A stretch of 64,000 nt of DNA from Prevotella sp. (GTDB lineage Bacteria; Bacteroidota; Bacteroidia; Bacteroidales; Bacteroidaceae). The translations under genes were made by a program, and so were the position numbers. The stretch spans positions 231,583-295,582 of the forward strand of contig JAFZSL010000051.1 in assembly GCA_017619375.1 (NCBI GenBank), in the 5' to 3' direction. The notes below the pieces were generated by a model, which was given only the letters and a program-made list of their open reading frames with translations, was not told where the DNA came from and did not search any database. This document shows, in pieces, positions 8,381 through 15,402 of this stretch. The first letter of the stretch is position 1. Every line of letters begins with the position of its first letter.

Positions 8381-8860
8381 ATGAAAAATATTCAACTCAC
8401 CACTGATATCCAGCACCTCGCCTTGGAAGAACTGCAAGAGGACGACCGCATGCTGGTGGAAGAGGCCATCAAGGCTACAGACAACTCCTATGCCAATTAT
8501 TCTCATTTCCGTGTAGGAGCGGCCCTCCTGCTCGACAATGGGGAGGTAGTCATCGGTGCCAACCAGGAAAACGCGGTCTTCCCGCTTGGACTTTGTGCCG
8601 AGAGGACTGCCATCTTCGCCGCGCAGGCCCAAAAGCCACAACATGCCATCACCAAACTGGCCATTGCGGCTCGCAACGAGAACGGATTGGTGAAGGCCCC
8701 CGTTTCCCCTTGCGGCTCATGCCGACAGGTCATCTTGGAGATTGAGGAGCGCTATCATCAACCCATCCGCATCCTTCTCTATGGCACCGAAGGGGTGTAT
8801 GTCATCGAATCCGTCCGCGACCTCCTCCCACTATGCTTCGCAGATGACAGCATGAGGTGA
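8381..8860 (+). CDS. cdd: cytidine deaminase
   Basis: The 159-aa protein converts cytidine and deoxycytidine to uridine and deoxyuridine in pyrimidine salvage. Both zinc motifs are present: C72-A-E74 (CAERTA) and PCGSCRQ with C111 and C114. Glu74 is the proton shuttle. The FRVGAALL and NAVFPLGLCAE context is typical of the small homotetrameric class. It is probably co-transcribed with the beta-helix lipoprotein upstream. The end is convergent with the TPR gene, 14 bp apart. Confidence 0.95.
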   Translation: MKNIQLTTDIQHLALEELQEDDRMLVEEAIKATDNSYANYSHFRVGAALLLDNGEVVIGANQENAVFPLGLCAERTAIFAAQAQKPQHAITKLAIAARNENGLVKAPVSPCGSCRQVILEIEERYHQPIRILLYGTEGVYVIESVRDLLPLCFADDSMR

Positions 8861-8884
8861 GAAATATTAAAAAATCATTTCTCA
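8858..8884. terminator. weak bidirectional hairpin between convergent genes
   Basis: TGAGAAAT (8858-8865) pairs with ATTTCTCA (8877-8884) around an A-rich loop. It overlaps both stop codons. It may end both transcripts, but the stem is short and AT-rich. Confidence 0.35.
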
Positions 8885-9795
8885 TCTTTCACTTCGATTT
8901 GTCGGTTGAAGATGTCTTGGATGTTGATGGCATTGGGGAATTCGTGATGCAAGGTGTCTTTCACCACTTTTTCTTTTGCCGTTTCCTGACGAATGTTCGT
9001 GGCATTCATGTCGATACGTGCAGGTGGGGGCAACACACTGCCGCCTGTGAATGAAAAAGTGGGCAATGTCACAGGAGAGGCAAGCGACCGTGACACCATT
9101 TCCACACTGTCCACAGCAATGGCAGCGACATCGATGGTCTCCTCCTGGAGAATGATGGGTGTTTCGTTCTCCTCCGCCTCGGCCATTTCAGTACCCATGT
9201 TGAAATCCACCTTCTGTTCCTTCATCTTGTCCTCGCAACCTTTCATCATGTGCGAGGTCTGGTAGATGCGTGCCTGCATGTCGGGCGTGTTGCGAAGTGC
9301 GACGTAGTTGTCGAGTGCGAGGCGGTAGTGGTCGCGAGCCGCCTGCCATTCCTCTGCAAACATGTGGCACATGCCTAAACGGTAATGAATGTCGCCTTTC
9401 TCATTCTCGAAACATACGGTGAGCGCTTTTTCAAAATAGGGAATGGCTTGCTTGTATTGTTGCAACTGAAAGTGGCTCTCACCGTCGACGTAGTAATAGA
9501 TCGACCGCTCATGGGGGGCGAAGGCTTCCAATTTGGGGATGGCTTCGTCAAGGTATTGGCAGGCCTCCTCGTATGCCCATTCGTAGTAATAGCACACACC
9601 CATGTAGCCGTGATAACGAGGGTTGAGGTCGTAGCTCTTGTCCAATTGTTCGAACAACAGCAACGCTTCATGGTATTTCCCACTCTGGAAATACTCCAGC
9701 GCCATTCCCAAACGCTCGCTGTCATCAGGAGGCTGGCTCATGAAAGGCAGGGAAAGGGCGGAGGTCAGCAAGACGCCCCATAACCATCTAATCAT
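8875..9795 (-). CDS. tetratricopeptide-repeat protein, exported
   Basis: This 306-aa protein has an N-terminal hydrophobic segment (MIRWLWGVLLTSALSLPF) that looks like a signal peptide. Residues about 25-210 hold four to five TPR units (ALEYFQSGKYHEALLLFEQL, then EEACQYLDEAIPKL, QYKQAIPYFEKAL and EWQAARDHYRLAL). The last third is low in structure and ends NIQDIFNRQIEVKDEK. It overlaps the end of the M64 peptidase gene by 8 nt, so the two are translationally linked and it may serve as a partner or scaffold for that enzyme (inference). Confidence 0.8.
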   Translation of the reverse strand: MIRWLWGVLLTSALSLPFMSQPPDDSERLGMALEYFQSGKYHEALLLFEQLDKSYDLNPRYHGYMGVCYYYEWAYEEACQYLDEAIPKLEAFAPHERSIYYYVDGESHFQLQQYKQAIPYFEKALTVCFENEKGDIHYRLGMCHMFAEEWQAARDHYRLALDNYVALRNTPDMQARIYQTSHMMKGCEDKMKEQKVDFNMGTEMAEAEENETPIILQEETIDVAAIAVDSVEMVSRSLASPVTLPTFSFTGGSVLPPPARIDMNATNIRQETAKEKVVKDTLHHEFPNAINIQDIFNRQIEVKDEK

Positions 9796-11089
9796 TTGGA
9801 GGCGTGGTATAGAAGTCTATTGTGCGACGGATGGCTCGGTCGCATACGGGGCAGAAAACGGGGTTCTCGTTCGTGCGCATCCTGCAGTCTTGGCTGGGGC
9901 GATAGACACCTTTCAACGAGTAGCCGGCACCCTCGAAAAGCCCTACACGGTTCTTGATAACTTTCGGGTCGGTGGAGGAGGGGGTGGGGAAGGGAGTGCC
10001 TTCCTCTATGAGGTCCTTCCATTTGTTCTGGAAGTCGACCAATGTCGTCAGGTTGGGCTCCCATGGCTCCACGTCGTGTGGATACATGGGGATGGCTTCT
10101 TGCTCATAGGCGTATTCGTCGCCAAGGCCGGCAAAACTGTGGCCGAACTCATGCACCACCACGGGCTTGAAAAGAGAGTGGTGAGCCATCGACAGGTTGT
10201 AGGAGTTAAGGATGCCGCCACCACCATAAAGGTCGGTGTTCACCAAGACGATGATATGCTCGTAGGGTGTGCCGGCCAAACAGTCGTGGAGTTCTTTCAA
10301 GTGGAGGGTCGTGAGGTAGCGGTCGGAATAGAAGGTGTCGAAATGAGAGTGGATGGCAGTGTTCTTCCAAATCCCTTTGCGAGGGATGCTCGTGCCGCTA
10401 TCGACGGAAGGAGATTTCACTGCCACGATGTTGAAACGATCTCGGGTCGACTTGAACGGCTCGTGGGCGAAAAGTGCATTGATGGCCTTGCGGCAGTCGG
10501 TGAGGAAGACATCCATCTCTTTCTCTTGGTAACCTTCCGCGAGAAAGGCGATATGGATGCAGCGTGTGGTGTCGCGGGCTTGTTGCAGTGTCTCATAGGG
10601 TGTCACTCCCTTCCATCCGCTGTGGCGGATGAGAATGTCGTCAGGAGCCACGATGTGGGTCAGCGTGGCAATGGTCTGCTGGCGGTTGTTGTAGAGTTCG
10701 ATGGTAATATCGACCGAGTCTTTTGGCATGGGAGCAAGGAATACGTTTTGGAACGACCTCCGTATCGTGCTGGCCTCCGGATAGGAAAGCCATTCCTGAA
10801 AAAGGGTGGAGAACGAGTTGCGGTAGATGACGGTGCCGCTATGGTGGTCGCGCATCACCAACTGGCCATTGCCACGAACGGGCACCTCGCCTAAGCGGTA
10901 GCGCTTTCCGTACCAACGGGGGACGATGTGCAATTCGTCCAACGAAATCTCTTGGTTGTTGATGTCGCCGGAGAAGATGTAGTCGAGGCGAAGCGTGGCG
11001 TCTGTGAAATAGTCGTCGAAAGACTGGGCCAAAGCATGTGATAGACTGCACAACAGCAACAACACTGCTAAAACATATGACTTTTTCAT
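9788..11089 (-). CDS. M64 family metallopeptidase (IgA peptidase M64), exported
   Basis: The 433-aa protein has a signal peptide ending SHALA. It has an N-terminal beta domain (residues about 25-145, Peptidase_M64_N-like) and a catalytic domain from about 150. The zinc site is H313-E-F-G-H317 followed by SFAGLGDEY, which matches the M64 pattern. The first characterised M64 member cleaves IgA in Clostridium ramosum, but most Bacteroidota members have unknown substrates. A late pair of cysteines (FCPVC) is near the C-terminus. It is followed by the TPR gene with an 8-nt overlap. Confidence 0.88.
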   Translation of the reverse strand: MKKSYVLAVLLLLCSLSHALAQSFDDYFTDATLRLDYIFSGDINNQEISLDELHIVPRWYGKRYRLGEVPVRGNGQLVMRDHHSGTVIYRNSFSTLFQEWLSYPEASTIRRSFQNVFLAPMPKDSVDITIELYNNRQQTIATLTHIVAPDDILIRHSGWKGVTPYETLQQARDTTRCIHIAFLAEGYQEKEMDVFLTDCRKAINALFAHEPFKSTRDRFNIVAVKSPSVDSGTSIPRKGIWKNTAIHSHFDTFYSDRYLTTLHLKELHDCLAGTPYEHIIVLVNTDLYGGGGILNSYNLSMAHHSLFKPVVVHEFGHSFAGLGDEYAYEQEAIPMYPHDVEPWEPNLTTLVDFQNKWKDLIEEGTPFPTPSSTDPKVIKNRVGLFEGAGYSLKGVYRPSQDCRMRTNENPVFCPVCDRAIRRTIDFYTTPPND

Positions 11090-11160
11090 ATCACTCTTTT
11101 TCTGGTGTTTTTAGTATCTCTAATATCTCTAATATCCTTGGTATTCCTATACTCTATTTT

Positions 11161-11529
11161 TTAGTCTTCTATTTGTTTCATCAGTTTTTGCACATAGTCG
11201 CGCTGCCAGTCGGAGGGATGGTGGCGTTCGTCGCCATAGAGTAGCAGGTCGATGTCCATCACCACACGTCCTTGGGCACGCAGCGAACGGCGGTCGCCGC
11301 AACGTCTTTCCAAACGTTTGAGGGTAGCGGTGAGTGTCGTGCTGTCGAGCATCGTATGGCCGCTGGTCAGGCTGTTGAGGAAGTCGTCGCCTTCCATGGC
11401 GATGGGGCTTGTGCGGACGATGGCAGTGTGGCGGGTGTCCGCCAACAGCTTTTCCAACAACTGTTGGCAGTGGAGCAACACCTGTTCGTCGCCAGTGTTG
11501 CTGCCCATCGCAATAATCACACGTGGCAT
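11161..11529 (-). CDS. folK: short HPPK-like protein (6-hydroxymethyl-dihydropterin pyrophosphokinase)
   Basis: The chosen ATG at 11527-11529 gives 122 aa; a TTG two codons earlier is possible. The opening IIAMGSNTGDE and the SPIAMEGDDFLN stretch match the HPPK substrate-binding start, and VVMDIDLLLYGDE matches the magnesium/ATP motif (usually LDLDIL). The enzyme transfers pyrophosphate to hydroxymethyl-dihydropterin in folate synthesis. It is shorter than the usual 155-170 aa: the PHP motif and C-terminal helices that normally follow the DLDIL motif are missing and replaced by a short helix. Activity is likely but not certain. It stands 71 bp upstream of the M64 gene on the same strand. Confidence 0.75.
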   Translation of the reverse strand: MPRVIIAMGSNTGDEQVLLHCQQLLEKLLADTRHTAIVRTSPIAMEGDDFLNSLTSGHTMLDSTTLTATLKRLERRCGDRRSLRAQGRVVMDIDLLLYGDERHHPSDWQRDYVQKLMKQIED

Positions 11530-11539
11530 ACTCAAATTA

Positions 11540-11931
11540 GCGTCTATGTCTCACAAAATGGCAGCGAAGCAGCAAAAGCAGTAAAGCAGCAAAAGCAGAA
11601 AAGCAGACATACGTCCCTTTCCCGGGGGGTACACCACCGTCTGTGTTCTGTCACCCCTTTCGGGGTTGGTGTGCATTGGCATACGTCCCTTTAACTTCTC
11701 CCCCTCTGCCTGAGCCGCCTGAGAGGGGGTGGCCGCAGGCCGGGGGCGAGGGAGAACTCCTCTTTAACTCCAAACGAAGCAGACATACGTCCCTTTAACT
11801 CCCCTTTAACTCCCTTTTAACTCCTCTTTAACTCCTCTTAAACTTTAACTCCTCTTTAACTCCTCTTTAACTCCTCCCCCTCTGCCCGAGAGGGGGTGGC
11901 CGCAGACCGGGGGCGAGGGAGAACTCCTCCC
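11540..11931. repeat. repeat-filled 400-bp intergenic region
   Basis: No gene lies between folK (11529) and the MaoC gene (11932). Instead there is an AGCAAAAGCAG tract (11561-11605), three copies of CATACGTCCCTTT (near 11607, 11680, 11784), a run of about ten CTCCTCTTTAA-like units (11791-11880), and two copies of a GC-rich module with stem CCCCCTCT/AGAGGGGG followed by TGGCCGCAG and CGGGGGCGAGGGAGAACTCC (11697-11760 and 11873-11928). A short CACCCCTTTCGGGGTTGGTG hairpin is at 11651-11670. Function is unknown. Confidence 0.8.
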
Positions 11932-12390
11932 CTAAATGAAATAATAGAGGAAGGACGAGATGCCCTCTAAGGCGGGTTTGCGCGCGCCCTCGATTTCAAT
12001 CTTGAAGGCTACTTCCACCTTGCAGATGCCACGGAGATTCTGGATGTTGTGGAGGCTTGCTACCATGCGCACCTTGCTGCCTGTCACCACGGGTTGGCCG
12101 AAACGCATCTTGTCCATGCCGTAATTCACAAGCATCTTGATGTTGTTCACTTTGATGATTTGGGCCCAAAGGTGGGGCAATACCGACAGGGTGAGGTAAC
12201 CATGGGCGATGGTGCTCTTGTATGGACTTTCCTCCTTTGCACGTTCCGGGTCCACATGAATCCATTGATGGTCGAGTGTGGCATCTGCGAAAAGGTTGAT
12301 ACGTTCCTGGTCGATTGTCAACCACTCCGAGCAACCGAGTTCCTTGCCCAGATAGGAGGCGAACTCATCGTAAGAATTTACTATCAGCAT
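11932..12390 (-). CDS. MaoC-type dehydratase (hot-dog fold)
   Basis: The 152-aa protein is a single hot-dog domain. The hydratase motif is present: the stretch FADATLDHQWIHVDPE supplies the catalytic Asp and His, followed by the conserved helix end IAHGYLTLSVLPHL. Such proteins hydrate trans-2-enoyl-CoA to (R)-3-hydroxyacyl-CoA or dehydrate the reverse. The exact substrate cannot be told. It is monocistronic with its own promoter and is divergent from fabD, which suggests but does not prove a link with acyl metabolism. Confidence 0.85.
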   Translation of the reverse strand: MLIVNSYDEFASYLGKELGCSEWLTIDQERINLFADATLDHQWIHVDPERAKEESPYKSTIAHGYLTLSVLPHLWAQIIKVNNIKMLVNYGMDKMRFGQPVVTGSKVRMVASLHNIQNLRGICKVEVAFKIEIEGARKPALEGISSFLYYFI

Positions 12391-12448
12391 GATCTGTTAT
12401 TTTATTGGAATACTTTTGCTTGCACCTCGTTGGTGCAGCATCTAATGA

Positions 12449-12480
12449 CAAAGTTAAGCATCTTTTGCGACACATCAAAA
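12449..12480 (-). promoter_or_regulatory. promoter of the MaoC gene
   Basis: On the minus strand the -7 box TAACTTTG (12449-12456) and the -33 box TTTTG (12476-12480) are 19 nt apart. A small hairpin (TGCACC/GGTGCA, 12421-12437) lies in the leader between promoter and start. Confidence 0.6.
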
Positions 12481-12551
12481 CATTTCATACTAAACTTTAC
12501 GTTTTTTAGGTTTTTAGAACTTTTCTCTGCGTCAAGAATTCCCCTTATGTC

Positions 12552-12576
12552 GTAGGGGCGGGCCTTGTGCCCGACC
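12552..12576. repeat. REP-like GTAGGGGCGGGCC... palindromic element
   Basis: GTAGGGGCGGGCCTTGTGCC and the following CGACC form an imperfect hairpin (GGGGCGGGC with GCCCGACC, loop CTTGT). It closely resembles the GTAGGGGCGACC-type repeats known from many bacterial genomes. It sits in the 308-bp divergent gap 12391-12698, which otherwise holds the two promoters. Confidence 0.55.
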
Positions 12577-12602
12577 GTAAAAGTCAATAATACTCGAATA
12601 AT

Positions 12603-12635
12603 TTTGGCTTTTCACTCGTTTCTTCGTAACTTTGC
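12603..12635 (+). promoter_or_regulatory. promoter of fabD
   Basis: A TTTTGG -33 region (12602-12607) and a perfect TAACTTTGC -7 box (12627-12635), 20 nt apart. The spacer GCTTTTCACTCGTTTCTTCG is nearly the same as the one found, reversed, in the repeat at 3569-3600, so the promoter seems to belong to a repeated family. Confidence 0.75.
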
Positions 12636-12698
12636 ACCTTTGAAGAAGTATTTCTTCAATTCATATAATTGTAATAATAGTTTTTTAAGGTAAAAAAG

Positions 12699-13586
12699 AT
12701 GAAAGCATTTGTTTTTCCCGGACAGGGAGCGCAATTTGTAGGAATGGGCAAGGAACTCTATGAGAGCAACGAGTTGGCCAAGGAACTTTTTGAGAAAGCC
12801 AACGACATTCTTGGCTACCGCATTACAGACATCATGTTTGAAGGCACAGATGAGGACCTGAGGCAGACCAAGGTCACACAACCGGCCGTGTTCCTTCACA
12901 GTGTCATCAGCGCACTCTGCATGGGAGAGGATTTCAAACCTGATATGACTGCTGGACACTCTCTGGGAGAGTTCTCCGCACTTGTGGCTGCCGGGGCATT
13001 GTCCTTCGAGGATGGACTGAAACTGGTCTATGCACGTGCCATGGCCATGCAGAAGGCTTGCGAGGCTGCACCTTCCACCATGGCAGCCATCATCGGCATC
13101 GCCGACGAGAAGGTGGAGGAAATCTGCAAGGAAGTTTCTGAACTCGGACAGGGCGTGGTGGTTCCTGCCAACTACAACTGTCCAGGACAATTGGTCATCT
13201 CTGGCAACGTGGAGGCCATCCAAGAGGCCTGCAAGCGCATCAAGGAAGCAGGAGCAAAGAGGGCGTTGCCCCTCAACGTGGGAGGAGCATTCCACTCACC
13301 CCTCATGCAACCGGCAAAGGATGAGTTGCAGAAAGCCATCGAGCAGACCAATATCAGCCAGCCCAAGTGCCCCGTCTATCAAAACGTGGATGGGAAACCG
13401 CATACCGACCCTGAGGAAATCAAGGCCAACCTGATAGCACAACTCACCAGCAGCGTGAGATGGACACAGTGCGTGCAGAACATGATTGCCGATGGTGCTG
13501 ACGACTTCACCGAGTGTGGACCAGGAAAGGCCCTGCAAGGCATGATCGGACGTATTAGCAAGGAAGTGACTGCACACGGAATATAG
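12699..13586 (+). CDS. fabD: malonyl-CoA:ACP transacylase
   Basis: The 295-aa enzyme loads malonyl onto acyl carrier protein for fatty-acid synthesis in the cytoplasm. The N-terminus AFVFPGQGAQ, the nucleophile elbow G86-H-S88-L-G, and the catalytic His in GAFHS (H199) are all present. Ser88 carries the malonyl group. Length is normal (about 290-310). It has its own promoter and is followed by a 14-bp hairpin and the amylase gene, so some read-through into the amylase is possible. Confidence 0.97.
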   Translation: MKAFVFPGQGAQFVGMGKELYESNELAKELFEKANDILGYRITDIMFEGTDEDLRQTKVTQPAVFLHSVISALCMGEDFKPDMTAGHSLGEFSALVAAGALSFEDGLKLVYARAMAMQKACEAAPSTMAAIIGIADEKVEEICKEVSELGQGVVVPANYNCPGQLVISGNVEAIQEACKRIKEAGAKRALPLNVGGAFHSPLMQPAKDELQKAIEQTNISQPKCPVYQNVDGKPHTDPEEIKANLIAQLTSSVRWTQCVQNMIADGADDFTECGPGKALQGMIGRISKEVTAHGI

Positions 13587-13600
13587 AGATAGGTGTCAAG

Positions 13601-13633
13601 GAAGTTATCGGCAAAACAATTGCCGATAACTTC
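13601..13633. other. perfect 14-bp hairpin between fabD and the amylase gene
   Basis: GAAGTTATCGGCAA (13601-13614) pairs exactly with TTGCCGATAACTTC (13620-13633) around the loop AACAA. No T run follows, so it is not a classic terminator. It could be a processing, attenuation or mRNA-stability element between fabD and the amylase gene. Confidence 0.7.
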
Positions 13634-13685
13634 GACTACTCCAAATCCCTCGATTACCCCGACTATACCGAATAATCCCCCGCCA

Positions 13686-15344
13686 ATGAAACCTGTCATT
13701 TACCAAATCTTCACAAGGCTCTTCGCCAACCGTCAAATGCCCTTGCGTGCCAATGGCACTTTGGAGGAGAACGGCTGTGCCAAGATGAATGACATCGATG
13801 AAACCACCTTGTTGAAAATCAAGCAAATGGGGGTGACCCATATATGGTACACTGGCATCATCAGGCATGCCACCACCACCGATTACACCGACCATGGGCT
13901 GCCGAGGCAGACACCGATGGTGGTGAAAGGAAAGGCTGGGTCGCCATATGCCATCACCGACTACTACGATGTTGACCCCGACCTCGCTGTCGATGTGGAC
14001 AAGCGTATGGAGGAGTTCGAGGCTCTCGTTGAGCGGACACACAAGGCTGGACTGAAAGTGGTCATCGACTTCGTGCCCAATCATGTGGCGAGGGAGTACC
14101 ACTCCGTCTGCAAACCCGCCGACGTGAGAGACCTGGGGGAGGACGATGACAAGAACATGCATTTCTCCACTTCCAACAATTTCTATTATTGCTGGGGGAT
14201 GCCTCTTGACACCTCAGCACTGCCACAAGAGGGAGGACCTTATGTGGAACAACCCGCCAGGGCGACGGGCAACGACCATTTTGACAACCGTCCCTCTGCC
14301 AACGATTGGTATGAGACGGTGAAACTCAACTATGGCATCGACTACTGTGATGCCGGAGGGAGGTCGGAGCATTTCAACCCCATCCCCGACACTTGGTGGA
14401 AGATGACACACATCCTCTTGTTCTGGGCGGGGAAGAACATCGACGCTTTCAGGTGCGACATGGCGGAGATGGTGCCTGCTGCCTTCTGGCATTGGGCAAT
14501 AGACAAGGTCAAATATGCCAGGAAAGACAACGTGCAGTTTATCGGGGAGGTGTACGACCCGGCTCAATACCGCAACTACATCAATGCAGGATTCGACTAC
14601 TTATATGACAAGGTGGGGATGTATGATTGCCTAAGGGATGTCATTTGCAATCGCAAGTCGGCGGCAGACATCACCAGACAATGGCAGGCCAACAACGACA
14701 TCCTGTCGCATATGCTCTATTTCCTCGAAAACCATGACGAACAGCGCATCGCCAGTGATTTCTTTGCTGAAGACCCAAAGAAGGGACTGCCCGGCATGGT
14801 GGTCTGCGCTTGGCTCAACACGTCGCCTGTCATGCTCTATGCCGGACAGGAGATGGGGGAGCGTGGCATGGACCAAGAGGGATTCAGCGGCTGCGATGGT
14901 CGGACAACCATCTTCGACTATTGGGCCCCTGACACCTTGAGACGATGGGGGGATAGGAGAAAGATGAAACAGGTAGAGAAGGAAATCCTCCATGCCTACA
15001 CCAAGGTCCTCACCCTGGCCAATCAGGAAGACGCATTCTGCAAGGGTGCTTTCTATGACCTCATGTATGCCAATCCGGCTTTGGATAGGCAGTTTGCCTT
15101 CATGCGCAAGTATGGCCGGCAAATGATTATTGTCGTTGCCAATTTTGATGATAGATATGAAGAATGCAGCATCGTCATACCTCAACACGCCTTTGATTAT
15201 TGGCAACTTCCTGAAGGGGAGTTTAAGTGCGAAGACCTGGTCACGGAAGAGACATTCCGCCTAACGCTTGCAAAAGACCTGCCTGTCAGCATCGATGTCC
15301 CGCCTCTTGAGGCCAGGGCGTGGAAGATAATCATTGAAGATTGA
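13686..15344 (+). CDS. GH13 alpha-amylase family protein, cytoplasmic
   Basis: The ATG at 13686 starts at the first strand of the barrel (MKPVIYQIFTRLF), so I prefer it to an in-frame GTG at 13593, which would add a Pro/Thr-rich tail across the hairpin. The 552-aa protein has no signal peptide. The four GH13 regions are present: VVIDFVPNH, IDAFRCDMAE (nucleophile D258), FIGEVYD (acid/base E288) and FLENHDEQR (D351). It should cleave alpha-glucan or maltodextrin inside the cell. The end overlaps the leader of the next gene; the next ATG is 58 nt further. Confidence 0.92.
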   Translation: MKPVIYQIFTRLFANRQMPLRANGTLEENGCAKMNDIDETTLLKIKQMGVTHIWYTGIIRHATTTDYTDHGLPRQTPMVVKGKAGSPYAITDYYDVDPDLAVDVDKRMEEFEALVERTHKAGLKVVIDFVPNHVAREYHSVCKPADVRDLGEDDDKNMHFSTSNNFYYCWGMPLDTSALPQEGGPYVEQPARATGNDHFDNRPSANDWYETVKLNYGIDYCDAGGRSEHFNPIPDTWWKMTHILLFWAGKNIDAFRCDMAEMVPAAFWHWAIDKVKYARKDNVQFIGEVYDPAQYRNYINAGFDYLYDKVGMYDCLRDVICNRKSAADITRQWQANNDILSHMLYFLENHDEQRIASDFFAEDPKKGLPGMVVCAWLNTSPVMLYAGQEMGERGMDQEGFSGCDGRTTIFDYWAPDTLRRWGDRRKMKQVEKEILHAYTKVLTLANQEDAFCKGAFYDLMYANPALDRQFAFMRKYGRQMIIVVANFDDRYEECSIVIPQHAFDYWQLPEGEFKCEDLVTEETFRLTLAKDLPVSIDVPPLEARAWKIIIED

Positions 15345-15402
15345 AAACAGGACAAGTTTTCGCCTATACACGAAAAATCACAACTTTGAAGATAGTAACC
15401 TA

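Noticed and set aside
9638-10894. Plus-strand open frame of about 418 codons opposite the M64 gene
   Set aside because: Antisense to a gene with a clear zinc motif; no domain seen.
13593-13685. GTG-started N-terminal extension of the amylase (31 residues)
   Set aside because: The extension is Pro/Thr-rich, crosses the hairpin, and the barrel begins right at the ATG at 13686.
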